Of a stretch of DNA of 64,000 nt, positions 1 through 16,440 are shown piece after piece. Each line of letters begins with the position of its first letter. Within the stretch, counting starts at the first letter, position 1. Below the pieces are notes generated by a model that saw only the letters and a program-made list of their open reading frames with translations, searched no databases and had not been told where the DNA came from. Origin of the DNA: Hypericum androsaemum (lineage: Eukaryota; Streptophyta; Magnoliopsida; Malpighiales; Hypericaceae); NCBI GenBank assembly GCA_963995505.1, contig OZ023190.1, positions 18,842,092 to 18,906,091 on the forward strand, read 5' to 3'. Position numbers and translations under genes: made by a program.

Positions 1-1461
1 CATCAGATTTGCATCATGTACGTTAAAATTTGTCAACGCTTTACCCGGTGCAACGACAAGGGAGAAAAAAAAGGAAGAAAGTGGGGAGAATGAAAGCTAG
101 AGATCATCAATGCTGTTGTCTTTTCTAAGCAAGCAATGCCTTTATTCCTCTTAACATGCATGCACAAAAGACCGAAAATTTATTATGATCATAACACATA
201 TTAATTTGTATAATTCACTCGACTGTTGAAATTCAGTAATCAAATAACTTTATAACATACTCTACATGACTATTTTTCGATTTTATAAAAAATTATTGTT
301 AAAGACATACCAACTATGCAACCTACTTGATATGTCGTGATTATGAGTAGATTGTGTGTTGTTTTTAATAGAGTTGGCACCATACGAACAAAAATATGGT
401 ACCCGTACTCGCAATATAGTAACACTGCTATTTATATAATCTCATATTTTCTAAAATACTTCTATATAATGTATGATATTACACATTTTTTTCTTCGAGC
501 ACCACTATCCATTTGGTGCCGGTGGACTTAAGCATCCAATCCAGGCCCGCCGTGACCTAGGACAGTGGCTCTCACTGTCTCCCTTCCTGCATGATGCATG
601 TATATGGCTAATTGGGCATATGCCTCTCCCTTTGTAAAAAGGAAAGAGCGGAGAAAAGACGCTGCTAGTTGTTGGAATGGGATGAGCACCAAACAATAAT
701 CATTTGAATCTTCCCTTCCCCCTTCCAATTGGAATTAAAAGTTTGGTATTCTCTCTCGCCATCGCTAGGTCTACTCTGATAGGGATTTCCCCCATCATAC
801 CAAAGGCCCGATAAGAATTCCACCGTAGACACACAATAGAATCCAGTCACGTGCATATCCATTCGATATTAGGACATTCACTGAGTACCAAAAATCGAGC
901 AGGTTAAGATTAGAAACTCACACGAGATCTACATGAATGATATGTATTATAACTTAGACTTTATTTGTTTGAATATGAAAAATTTAATGCCACGATGATT
1001 CACCAACCAAATTCGGGCAAAAATCTTATCTAGTCTGACCAGGCAGAAGAAGATTTGCTGGAAGTGCATACAGGAAATAGAAGTAGCAAAGCAATTAATA
1101 AGGCTTCAATCATATATTGATCGATGTGGCTTAAAAATCTGAATTGCAGTGTTTTTATATATATATAAACTTTTATATCGATAGTTATATCTGTGAGAAA
1201 TCGAATTCTGGATCATTCTTGTAGGCAAAATTACCTTTTAGCCCATGTTGGAGAGAGTGCTGCATCAATCTGTGGGCCTATTAATATGCTTCCAAATAAT
1301 TGCGGGGCGATGATGCGTACGGGTAGACAAATATTCATAAAAAAGATACAACTTTAACGTTGCTTTCTTGTTTCCGGTACCTTCTCTTGTAAATTCTACC
1401 GCCCAAGGGACATTGACGATGTTCATTTGCCTCTCATGATAGTGGCTTTGGTACCGACGGT
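1..1461. other. Non-coding AT-rich spacer
   Basis: I see no convincing gene here. The open frames are short and lack recognisable domains or splice logic. An open frame reaching in from about 1265 on the minus strand runs into the LTR that follows and is probably a chance frame. Confidence 0.6.
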
Positions 1462-1785
1462 TGATGAGAGGAAGAAGAGAAGATGATTTGAACTTTCTTG
1501 ATGTATTATTCATCGTGTACAAGGGAATTTATATGTAGTTAAGTAGAGAATCTAGGAGTGATTAGCGTGTAATTACAGCTGGTACAATATTTACAAATCT
1601 GGTCTTGGGCGCGCATAATAGGAAGTAGCCGTTGGAGAATGTGTGCGCCATATCTGGAAGTATCTGTTGTTAGCTGTACGCATATGTTCCTTCCAATTCT
1701 GGTAGAGCAACGTATCTTCCTTTGTTGATCTGATAGAGTAGGATCCCTTAATTGTAGCAGTGATTAGTAGTGATCCTTCTCAACA
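1462..1785 (-). repeat. 3' LTR of the copia element
   Basis: About 240 bp of this segment is repeated with small differences at 4490-4716. On the minus strand it begins TGTTGAGAAGG right after a purine tract, as plant copia LTRs do. The outer edge (about 1462) is inferred from a CTCATCA end and is uncertain by tens of bases. Confidence 0.7.
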
Positions 1786-1917
1786 TTCCTCCTCAAGTTG
1801 GTGAGTAGATATCACAAACTCTCAACTTGCTAAGATGATGATTGAATGGAGCACTTCCGAGGAGTTTAGTAAATATGTCCACGGTTTGTTCTTCATTTGG
1901 GAAGTAGGGCGTGAAGA

Positions 1918-4100
1918 TTAGGCCTTCTTGAACTTTGTCTCGTACGTAGGGACAGTCGATCTCAATGTGTTTAGTCCTCTCGTAGAATACTGGATTAGAG
2001 GCGATGTAGATGGCTGCTCATTGTCGCAGTGTAACGCCATGTGACATTGAACTGATATCTTTAAATCTGTAAGCAAGTTGCGTACCCAGACGAGTTCAGT
2101 TGTAGCAGACCTCATTGCGCGATATTTGGCCTCTGCACTGGATAGTGAGATTACTCTCTGCTTATTTGTTCTCCAGATGATGGGGTTACCACCTACGAAG
2201 AGGCAATAACCTGTCGTGGACTTGCAATCATCAGTTCTTCGCGCCCAACTGTAATCTGTAAAGGCAGAGATTGAAAGATATTTATGATTTTGCATAAGAA
2301 TCCCCTTACCTGGACAGCTTTTGAGATATTTTAAAATCATGTCTATAACTTCGAGATGAGCTTCTTCAGGTGAATGCATTACTTGGCTAATTAAGCTCAC
2401 AGCGTAGGTTATATCAGGCCTAGTAATTATTAGATAAATGAGTTTGCCAACTGTTCTCTGAAACTGATGAACATCTTTCACTAATTCACCTTTAGTGTTG
2501 GAGATTTGCAGATTAGGTTCTACTGGTGTCTTAAATAGAGTTGTGCCTATCTTTTTAGTCTCCTTAAGTAGATTCAGGGTGTACTTTCTTTGGTTTAAAA
2601 AGATCCTCTTTGAAGAATATTCTAATTCTACACCAAGAAAGTACTTAGTCCTGCCCAAATCTTTGATGTCAAAATACCTCTTAAGCTCAATTTTTAGCTA
2701 ATTAATGAGTTCTACATTATCACCAATTATGAGTATATCATCTACGTAAACCAGAATTATAATTTTATCTTATTAGCTGGTGGAGATGAATACGCTATAG
2801 TCAGAGTAGCACTTACGAAAGTCCAAGTTGATTAACTCGCCACTCAACCTGTTATACCAAGCCCGTGGGGACTATTTCAGGCCATATATGGCTTTGTACA
2901 GCTTACATACCTTTCTTGGATCATGAATGCCGAGTTCAGATGGTGGACACAAGTATACTTCTTCATCCAAATAGCCCTACAAGAATGTATTTTTGACATC
3001 CATGTGTTCCATTTTCCAATCTTGGTTCACTGCAATGGAGACCAAGATGTGGATGGAGTTCATTTTGGCAACTGGAGCAAAGGTCTCACTATAGTCAACA
3101 CCGGGTATTTGAGTGAAACTTTTAGCAACCAATCGACCCTTGTGTCTTTCGATGGATCCATCACTATTATGTTTAACTTTAAAGATCCACTTGCAATTAA
3201 TGGTTTTTTTTCCTTCTGGCAAATTAACAATCGACCATGTTTGGTTTCTTTTAAGGGCATTCAATCTTCTATCATAGCAGACAGGTAGTTTCAATGCTTC
3301 TGCAAAATCTTTTAGTTCATTGTTATTCTCCAGGTAACTAATGTAGCCCAAGTATCTAGGGTGAATGTGTTTGTACGATATGTAATCCTCAATAGAATGA
3401 TAGCCTAAGTAGGTTTTAAAATCCTTCAGCCTACAATTTGGTTGTCTAGGCCTTAAAGACTTCCTAATGTGTAGGTCATGATTTCCTAGTTAATTCATTC
3501 TCAGTGGAGCACGAGGACATACCTGATGTCTGATTTGTAGTCGGGAGTTCTGCTTCTGCATTTGGTGGTGATGAATCTTGGTCTGCAGGAGGCTCAGTAT
3601 ATGTTAGTTCTGCAGATTGTTCTGCTACTACTTCTGCAGATTGTTCTGCAGATTTATCAGCTGCTGCCTCTGCAGAATGCTTTGCTGCTACATCTGGTGT
3701 TCTATATCCAGGTGAGTTTGACCGTATAATGAGGAATGGTATAAGGTTTTGTTGATCACTCTCCCCGTGACCAGCATACTCTTCGCCTCCCTTGAAGTAT
3801 GGATGGTCCTCTATGAATCTAACATCTCTGGAGATGAATTTTTGTCTCAACTCTGAGTTGTAGCACTTGTATCCTTTTTATGTGCTTGAATATCCCAAGA
3901 ACACACACTTGACAGCCCTCTTGTCCAGCTTATCTTTTCCTGCAGGGATAAGAACAAAACATCAGCATCCAAACACACGGAGATAATCTAAATTTGGTTT
4001 CCTTTTCAACAGCATCTCGAGGGGAGCTTTGCCTTGTAGTGTGTTACTAGGCAATCTATTTATCACATGGCATGCTGTAAGTATAGCATCACTCCAATAT
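1918..4100 (-). pseudogene. Copia pol remnant (integrase tail, reverse transcriptase, RNase H)
   Basis: Reading on the minus strand, 3476-3900 carries the end of integrase and the linker. At 2977-3351 is the start of the copia reverse transcriptase, with the family sequences WSIVNLPEGKK and CKWIFKVK. A YVDD catalytic box is encoded near 2730-2750. The 1918-2658 frame carries the RT end and RNase H, including YFLGVELEYSS, RPDITYAVSLISQ, CKSTTGYCLFVGG and LSSAEAKYRA. Frameshifts and stops separate the pieces, so no full polyprotein can be made. Confidence 0.85.
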
Positions 4101-4106
4101 TTCTTT

Positions 4107-4480
4107 GGAAAAAGTCTATTTTAGTACCCTGTGGTATCGTAAAAAATTACTTTAGTATCCTGCGGTAAAAAATTCATCAATCGAGTCAAACTTCACCCAA
4201 TTTACATCACTTATGTCCACGGGCAGCTGCCCGAATCTTTTCCGTCCTGCCCGGATCTTGCCCGGTCATCTGGACCAGCCACGCCAGCATTTGCTGATGA
4301 CGTGGTGCCACGTGGCATCCCCCTCACTCCCTTCCTATCTCTCTTCTCTCTCTCCTCCGTCCCTTCTTTCTCTTCTTCTTTTTCTTCTTCAATACCCATC
4401 CAACATTATAAATCTTTGACCCATTCATTAAATATTTAAAATGGACTTTAAATATTTTTCGCAATTAATTAAACAAACGC
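4107..4480. mobile_element. Terminal part of an unclassified TIR transposon nested in the copia element
   Basis: The copia internal sequence breaks at about 4107. There follows a terminus-like block with a repeated motif (AGTACCCTGTGG, then AGTATCCTGCGG), and after it GC-richer sequence. The same terminal motif pair occurs in opposite orientation at about 18890-18955, which suggests the same element family at two places. The outer boundary on the 4480 side is unclear. The short GC-rich open frames inside look like chance. Confidence 0.45.
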
Positions 4481-4489
4481 ATAATAGGA

Positions 4490-4716
4490 AGTAATTAGCG
4501 TGTAATTACAGCTGGTACAATATTACAAATCTGATCTTGGGCGCGCATAATAGGAAGTAGCTTTGGAGAATATGCACACCATATCTGGAAGTATCCGTTG
4601 CTAGCTGTACGCATATGTTCCTTCCAATTCTGGTAGAGCAACGTATCTTCCTTTCTTGATCTGATAGGGTAGGATCCCTTGATTGTAGCAGTGATTAGTA
4701 GTGATCCTTCTCAACA
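4490..4716 (-). repeat. Partial 5' LTR of the copia element
   Basis: This is a direct repeat of about 1564-1785, and both copies end in CTTCTCAACA. The inner part of the LTR and any primer-binding site are missing, which fits deletion and nested insertion. Confidence 0.75.
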
Positions 4717-5761
4717 GATGCGTCGTGCTCTGTTCGGACATTTAAAATTGAAAAGGGAGTGTGATTTTGGAAGGGGAGGGTGGTTTTGTGCTGTAATTGG
4801 AGGGTGAGTTGTCTGCTGTGCCTGTATCGGTATAAGTTTTTTATGATTTGTTGGGATGGGCTCTTTGAATCGATGTTTGAGGATGCTTTTGTCCGATATG
4901 TAAATAGGAAGTCGTAATTATCTTGGAGACTGTGTGAAATTAAATCTAGCGGTATCAACGTCAAAATAATTTTTTTTTATCGAGGTATTATTTTCTATCG
5001 TGATTCTTTTTCACCGATTTATTGCAGTAGAATTTTAATGAGACCGACATTCGGAACCTCTCAAGAGAGAATTCCACACTAAGTAGGTTGTAAATATTAA
5101 ATGTTACTATTAATAAACCCTAGTTATAAAAAAATTGGATATTTAAGTTGGTCGGATAAAACATCTGCAATTATTTTGACTTTATAATCGTGTGTCACGA
5201 ATTGGGAGAATCATGCAAGAATTACAGTAAACAAGATCAAGACGTTCCGATATTGGGTTGAATATATATCCAACTGCAAAATTTAATAATCTAATGATTT
5301 ATTGGATTTTTTAAGTTAGCAAATCTTATATGGAAAATAGAGAATGATTACACCCGATTATTTTCAACGATCTTAAGATTTTTGATTCGATATCATGATT
5401 TTAACAAATAAAAGAGAATTGCTAATAACAAGTATTGTCAATTTCATAAGTGTATATATATGGAAAGGGATGACATATATAACCAGTCTGATTAGCCAGG
5501 CTTACACCAACCTCAAAGAACCCTTTAAAATTTGTGCAACGTCATTCTCATCTTAATCCTTAAAAAAACCATCGCCTACCTCCTCCAGTTAGATAGAAGA
5601 TGGACTTTAATTATGAGCTTTTGCAAATATAAGGGGTTGAAATTACAATTCTTGAAATATAAGGGAGTATTTTGAAATTGATCCAAATTTCAAGGAGCGA
5701 AACTATATTAAGTGCGTGCTTAGAAAAAAATATATGTAGGTATAACTTCAATGAGCAGTTG
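4717..5761. other. Non-coding spacer
   Basis: AT-rich sequence. No supported gene or repeat boundary was recognised. Confidence 0.55.
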
Positions 5762-6250
5762 GTTTGACGGTTTGATACTTATAAATTTGGTATAAAATGT
5801 ATTAAAATAGTCCTTGTGATTTCAAGAGTACTTCACAGACTGCTTCCCGGCTGTCCGATCTCAAACGCTATTATTTTTTCCCTATGTGGCACGCTAACAT
5901 GGAAAAATTTTAACTCCAAATTTTGTTGACTTGTCGTGATAAAAATATCCAAAATAATATGAGATTAAGTTATATATATTTTTTAAAACCCTCTCCTCCT
6001 TCCCCTCCATCTCTCTCCTCTCTCCACCCAGAAGGATTTTTTGAATATAAATTAATCTGAGATTATTTTGGATATTTTTATCACTACAAAAGTGGGTTAA
6101 AATTTTTCCAAGCTGGCGTGCAACGTAGGTGGAGAACATCAAAGTTTTGTGTTGGGGCAACCAAAAAGGTGCCCGTGAAGTCCTCTTAAAATCACAAGGA
6201 TCATTTTGATGCGTTTTAAAATACAGATTGTAAGTGCCAAATCGTCAAAC
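5762..6250. mobile_element. Fold-back MITE-like element with ~200-bp arms
   Basis: The two halves are inverted repeats of each other. The left half begins GTTTGACGGTTTGATACTT, and the right half ends in its complement, GCCAAATCGTCAAAC. Further matching blocks include GTCCTTGTGATT, GGAAAAATTTTAAC and GATAAAAATATCCAAAATAAT. The centre (about 5960-6040) is a pyrimidine-rich loop. There is no transposase. A clean target duplication was not found, so the superfamily is open. The element ends about 257 bp before the cereblon start codon and lies in its promoter region. Confidence 0.7.
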
Positions 6251-6506
6251 AACAAGTATTAAAGGGAAGTTATCCCAAAAATATATTGGAAACACGTGAA
6301 TGTCACGTGAGTTTGTGCTTCCAGGCCAAATCCCCGCTGCGACTGAAAATAAAGCCAAAAGCGACGATGACGTGGCATAGGGATCTAAATACTCGGGTCT
6401 CAGATCTCTCTCGAAGTTTTCCCGGGGAGATAAAAAGGCGGCGATCGCCGGGGCGCGAAAAACTTTTGATTCCGTTGGAGCTTTGACCGTTACCGGAGAA
6501 GCGGAA

Positions 6507-9500
6507 ATGGACGAAGACGGGCTCATGGAGGCGGAGAGGCACCGGATGGAGCAAATCCGGGAGCTCGATTTCGAGGAGCTCCAGGTGGAGGAGGTCGACG
6601 AAGACGATCGGTCGTCCGACGGCGACACCGCAGCAGCGTAATCACTATCATCTCTCTCTCTTTCTTCTCTGCATAGGAAAACCTAATTATGCGAACGAAA
6701 CGAGCTCGTTCGAATTTATTTCTCGGCGGAGGATTTTTCTTCTGTCTTTCACATGTGTTTCGGAAAATTAGGGTTTCGAATTTGTGCCGCGTAAGTGTTT
6801 GATGTTGGTTGTCGTTTGTTGCTTGAAGTGGCGATGCGTCGTCGTCTCAGGAACTCGCGTTCGACACCAGTTTGGCCTCCTTGCACACATACCTTGGTGG
6901 TCGGTGACATTTTTTTGACTATGGATTTCTAGTTTTTTACTGAATTTTATGTGAAAATATTGTTGGTGATAAATGTCTGTCGGTTAATATATGCAGAGGT
7001 TGAAGATACTCGTAACAGGTTGGCTTTCTTGGATGGAGGTGCCGTTTTAACTCTCCCCTTGTTCTATCTCCAAGGTACTCCATTCTTATTTTCATCATTT
7101 CATTGGATTGTGTCTGTATTTTGATTTTGAGTTTAAAGTTTAAACGTTGCGGTTTTTTTTCTTTTTGTGTGATTTGGTCCAGGTGTTGTGCTTTTTCCTG
7201 AGTCTACGCTTCCTCTGCGACTCGTTCAATTGAATTTCATATTAGCCGTGGAGAAGGCCTTGTCCCAAGTTCATGCTCCTTGTACCATAGGCGTGGTACG
7301 TGACGATTTTTTGGAACATTTCTTCAGTGTATGTAGGTTTTCTGTGTTGGAGAAGTTCACTTTTGGATGCTTAAAGGGGTACTTGAAACTTTATCCAGGT
7401 CCATGTTTGCAGGGATCCCGATAACCGACAATTGAAGTTTGCACCTGTTGGGACGACTGCTGAGGTATACATATCAATTCACTGTCTTATTGTTTTTGAG
7501 AATTACGTTGTGTGGACTTGGATATTTCCACGTGTATCACTGGTTTACGTAAGACTATCAATTGTTGGCTTCAAGTTCACTGTCTAGTTCCACAATCAAG
7601 TTTTGCTATTAGAAGATATGTGCTTTTGGCTGGTGTCCAACAAGAGAAGGCTATCATATTCAATAATTGCCATCATTTTCATCAATCGCTCCTTCTCTTT
7701 TCTTGTATTCTAGTGATATTTTCGTCTCCTTCCTCACGTGCCCTATGTGAGAGTGCTAAGCATACTTGTCGGTCTGTTATAGATTCGTCAGTACCGAAGA
7801 CTAGAGGATGGTTCAGTTAATGTGCTTGCTCGTGGTCAGCAACGATTCCGTCTGAGACGACGTTGGATGGATGCCGATGGATTGGTTAGAATAAATCTAC
7901 AACTCCAATAATTCTCTCTTTTTCTTTTGGCTAATGGTTGCCGATCCCAGCTTCAGTATTCTTCTCTTTCTTACAGCCATTTGGGGAGGTGCAAATCATC
8001 CAGGAAGATTTGCCACTGAGGACACCAAAAGATGCATTCGGAAAATTAGCACCATTATCTAACTTGCGAGGACACAGTTTCCAACATCGGCTGCCTCCAA
8101 ATACTTCAACTCATCACTATGAAGATACTAACAGCGATTCAGAGGCAAATTCATTGGAAAGCTTTGAAAGTGAACTTTCACCTGCCGAAAGGAGAATTCA
8201 TATGCGTGCGCTTGATTCATGCGAAGGTGATTCGACAGAAGAATCAAGTGGTGACGATGACGAGTTGATGCATGAGGTGGAAGTTGGGCTTCGAAGTGAC
8301 TCCTACTCTGGTCGCAAGCTTTTGGACCAGGATAAGAGGAATGTAAGCAGCGACCGACTTCCTATGAATGCTTCAATGCCTAGAAAGCAATCACGGGAGG
8401 ATGAAAGCACAAAATGTGGCTGGAAACATGCCAACTTAAGCCAGTTTCGCAGGGTTCCAAGAGCATTCTGGCCTTATTGGGTATACCAGATGCAAGATTC
8501 CTATTGTCTTGCTGAAAGAGTGGCAGGTGTTTACATTCTCCCATTGCACTTGTTTTTAGTTAATTTCTGAACTCACGTAATGTCATTTACTTGTACAAAT
8601 ATGACATGAAGGATGGTCCATGTCCTGGGTGTACCATCATTCAATGTTTATTGTCCCTGCACATGCTAAAACAATAATCAGGGTTCATGAAAGCATGCTT
8701 GTGCTACACTTATATTTTTAAAATATCTTATTTAGTACAACTAATATTTTGTTTCACTTTTAATTAGAATACTGGTTGTAGTTTTTATCGCTTCTTTCTA
8801 TCATGAACATTATGCAGATATGTGGAAACAGATAGTCGGGGCACCGAGTATGGATGCTCTTGTGAGGAAGCCTAATATTTTGTCATTCTCCATTGCAAGC
8901 AAAATTCCACTCTCTGAATCTATAAGGCAGGAGCTCCTAGAAATTGACGGAGTTTCATACCGATTGCGTCGGGAAATTGAATTGCTTGCAAGATTTGATC
9001 TTATCCGGTGTAGATGTTGCGGGGTAATGAACCTTTTTTTCGAAGCTTATTACTGTCGATCTGATTTGAGTTACACTTGCTGCCAATAGTCATAGATTCC
9101 AGCAGGAACCAAACATATTAATGATATGGCTAGTAACTGGTTACCTATTTGGTTGAAATTGTGCACATCATACAAGAGCTAGCATTTAGCTCACTTTGAC
9201 CATTTGGTTCGTTGCCTCACCATCTTTTTTGTTGCTGCAGAGTTTGATTGCTAGGCGCAGTGATATGTTGGTAATGTCCACAGATGGTCCACTTGGGGCA
9301 TACGTGAACCCACACGGGCATGTGTTTGAAATTCTGACTCTCCTCAAAGCAAATGGGTTGGCCCTTGTGGGACGTGCCTTAACAGAATACAGCTGGTTTC
9401 CTGGGTATTGTCCGCTCTTTCTTGATTCTGTATGCAAAGCCTTTGTTTCTATTTGAGAAACATTGTTTCATCTAATTTGGCTTCGATAGGGTGCATGCTC

Positions 9501-9957
9501 CCATATCTAGGAGAATGAATACTGCTAACCTAGTTATTGAATGTAAATACTCGAGTGTAAGAACTCCTCTCTGCTGGCTAATCCAGTTTCCAGCCAAGTA
9601 GGACCTTTAAAAGATGGCAAAGCTCTCCCAACAAATATTTAACACTGCTGAGTTTGAAATATTTAACACTATTATATTTTCAAGGGCTCAAACTCGAGCG
9701 TTCTTGATTGAGCTAGAACAACTTTGTCATCGGTTGATCTAATTGCTTGTCGGAGAGTCTTTAAAGTTCTGCCCATTCTCAGCATCTCTTTTTGATTTAT
9801 CGCCAATTTTTTTTTTTGCAGGTACGCATGGACGATCACAACATGTGCGGGCTGCGAAACACAAATGGGATGGCTTTTTACTGCAACAAAGAGAACTCTG
9901 AAGCCTCAATCGTTTTGGGGGATCCGTAGTTCTCAAGTCGCTGATGATATAAATTGA
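6507..9957 (+). CDS. CRBN: Plant cereblon (LON N-terminal domain + CULT domain), CRL4 substrate receptor
   Basis: Ten exons, all joined in phase: 6507-6637, 6829-6899, 6997-7074, 7183-7295, 7399-7464, 7783-7884, 7977-8526, 8818-9023, 9241-9404, 9822-9957. They encode 538 residues. An acidic N-terminus (ELDFEELQVEEVDEDD) is followed by the LON-like domain with GVVLFPESTLPLRL. A Ser/Asp-rich linker is encoded by the long exon 7. The C-terminal CULT domain has zinc-type pairs CRCC and CAGC. The three cage tryptophans are present (W491, W497 and W511; SWFPGYAW and MGWLF) with the spacing of human W380/W386/W400. In the family this protein is a DDB1-CUL4 substrate receptor. The ATG at 6507 matches the usual plant N-terminus. 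The end of exon 2 could also be 6896, also in phase. Confidence 0.93.
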
Positions 9958-10163
9958 TGTTAAGAGAGAGAGACTTCCCTTCGAGCTACTATGAAGTTGG
10001 CCGTACATCTATCTGAGTTTCTGTGTATGGAACTTGGTTTAATGATAGTATCCCATGGATTTGTTGTAGTAGTAGGAGTAGGAGTTATTAATTGATAGAT
10101 AGTAGCCACAACAACTCTTCGACATTGGAGCTTTCGAATATAATGCGAACAATTGGAGATAAA

Positions 10164-11230
10164 GGGTCTGTTTCTTGAAAAAGATTGAGGTAGTAGATGG
10201 AAGATTAGGAGTAGATTAGGAATAGATTAGCAATCTACTTGTTTGGTAAATTGAGTAGATTGTATTCTACTAGTAGATTAGGAGTAGTTTGGGTTGGTTT
10301 TTTTAATAAAAAAAGTTAATTAATTTTTTAACTAATATAGATTCTACTTAAGAATTGATTATAATATAATAGAACGTCTATAAACAATATTTCAAAATAA
10401 AAATCAAAACCCAGAAATTCTAAAATTGAACAAAAATTTTTAAAAAATATTGAAAACTATAAATTAAAAATAATGACAAAATTAATAAAAATATTGAATT
10501 TGAAATAAAAAAATTATAAAAAACTAACAAAAACTCTCGCGTACCCTCCACCATCATGGCACTATTTTTTATTTTGTTATTTAATTTTAAATATTTAAAT
10601 ATCTTATTTATATGTTATTTCTATTTTTAGATTTTTTGGAATATTTTGTTATCAAATTTTAATATTTTGGAATATGTCATTAAATATACTTTCTTTATTT
10701 TTGTAATTTTTATATAATTTTTGTTGTTATTGAATTTCAATATTTTGTGCGAGTTTTTATGTCAGTAATTTGATTGGTGACGCATAAATTGCTTTTAGTT
10801 CTATGTAATTATAAGAATTAGAATAAATGATAATGCAAGATGTTGTAATAAATATTAATTTATCTACTACAATAAATGAAACGGTCTTGTTATTCTTATT
10901 TTTATTTCTATCTTTTACCAAATGTAAGAAATTAATATATTCAGTAAGTTAAACATTTGTCCTTTATCAAAATATTTATTTAGAAAATATAAATAAGCGA
11001 TATATTAAATTATAAATAAGCAATATATTTATTTAGATTATATTATTTTATTTAGGCTTAATTTATAAATTTATGATTAATTTAACAAAAAAATATAATC
11101 TATTAATTAAATTTGCTATCTGCTAGTTGATTTTACCAAACACATTCTTCAATCTGCTATCTGCTCTGAATCTACTATCTACTTTCTGCTATTTGTTATC
11201 TGCTCTTAATCTGTTTTGCCAAACAGGGTC
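10164..11230. mobile_element. AT-rich non-autonomous Tourist/PIF-like element (tentative)
   Basis: The left edge begins GGGTCTGTTT and is followed by repeats of a GTAGATTAGGAGTAG type. The right edge is rich in the complementary ATCTGCTATCTGC words and ends GCCAAACAGGGTC. These edges form an imperfect inverted repeat like those of plant Tourist/PIF-like elements. The 1-kb core is very AT-rich and non-coding. A clean 3-bp target duplication is not evident, so the boundaries and superfamily are tentative. Confidence 0.45.
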
Positions 11231-11826
11231 AAAATATAATAAAAAAATTTAAGAAAAATGAGTTAAATAGATTTATATTTTACTAAATTTCCGTGGCTTT
11301 GCTTGTCATATTTAAATATCTTTAACATATAATGGGATTCTAGATTTGTGCAAGAGTTTTAGCGTTATACTAAGAAATGGTATCTTATTTATTTATCAAA
11401 ATAACTTTTTCCTAGAGGTTGGAATTAAAAACACTTAAAAAAAATCAATTTATCATGTTCTAATTATTAATCTTTGTATTAACTATTAATCTTTTCGCGC
11501 ATGAGAATGCGTTTCCCGAACAAAATAAGGGTATAACTAATTATCTTCAGAGACAAATCTTTTCCACGACCGTGACAATGGCTTCCATATAAACACACAT
11601 ATTTCAAAGATCAGCAAAAAAAGGGGAAGATTGAAAATTATCCAGATCATTTTCCAAGCATAAAATTCTTCTGCGCCACGTGGATGAACCAACCCCCCTG
11701 GCTACATTGACAAAGGACTACTGCGGTTTACATTTTGAGCCAAAATACTACAAGCTCGTGGATGAAAAGCAAAATAAACACACGACCGTGTAAAAATTAC
11801 AAATTTGGGAAAGAATCTGCGGACTC
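11231..11826. other. Non-coding spacer, including the malic enzyme 3' flank
   Basis: AT-rich sequence with no open frame of note. The part nearest 11826 should contain the 3' untranslated region of the minus-strand malic enzyme gene. Confidence 0.55.
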
Positions 11827-16234
<4,408 letters not shown>

Positions 16235-16431
16235 TAAAGATCCAAGCTTTCTGCTCCTGTCTCCTCTTCTACTACAACCCAAAAGAAGAGCTTCTCGCTA
16301 CAACAAGACCCCTATAACCCAAAGTTAGTACAAACTCAACAGAGGAAATGGCGAGACCAAACTATTTTTGGAAAAAAAAAAGGCACCAACTTTTGCGGGT
16401 GGCGAGAGACCAAACTATTTTTGGCCCTCCC

Positions 16432-16440
16432 TATTTTATA
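16432..16440 (-). promoter_or_regulatory. Probable TATA box of the malic enzyme gene
   Basis: On the minus strand the sequence TATAAAATAGGG stands about 200 bp before the ATG. Just downstream, a phrase containing ACCAAACTATTTTTGG is repeated at about 16353-16372 and 16406-16424. The TATA call rests on sequence and position only. Confidence 0.5.

Larger units (their letters stand above)
1462..4716 (-). mobile_element. Decayed Ty1/copia LTR retrotransposon, internally rearranged
   Basis: The element reads on the minus strand. Two direct LTR copies flank pol remnants: a fuller one at about 1462-1785 and a partial one at about 4490-4716. Inside the lower LTR is a polypurine-type tract (1786-1800, read on the minus strand) directly before the TGTTGAG LTR start. 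Gag, most of integrase and the inner part of the 5' LTR are missing, and their place is taken by unrelated sequence (about 4107-4480). No matching target duplication was found at the two outer ends. The element is an old, dead copy. Confidence 0.8.

Noticed and set aside
4211..4419. Small GC-rich proteins on both strands near 4.2-4.4 kb
   Set aside because: They are low-complexity Ser/Leu/Pro or Glu/Lys frames inside a transposon fragment, with no homology or start context.
16235..16282. Longer N-terminus for malic enzyme
   Set aside because: The frame opens upstream only from a TTG codon; 16234 is the first ATG, and the length from it (592 residues) fits cytosolic NADP-ME.
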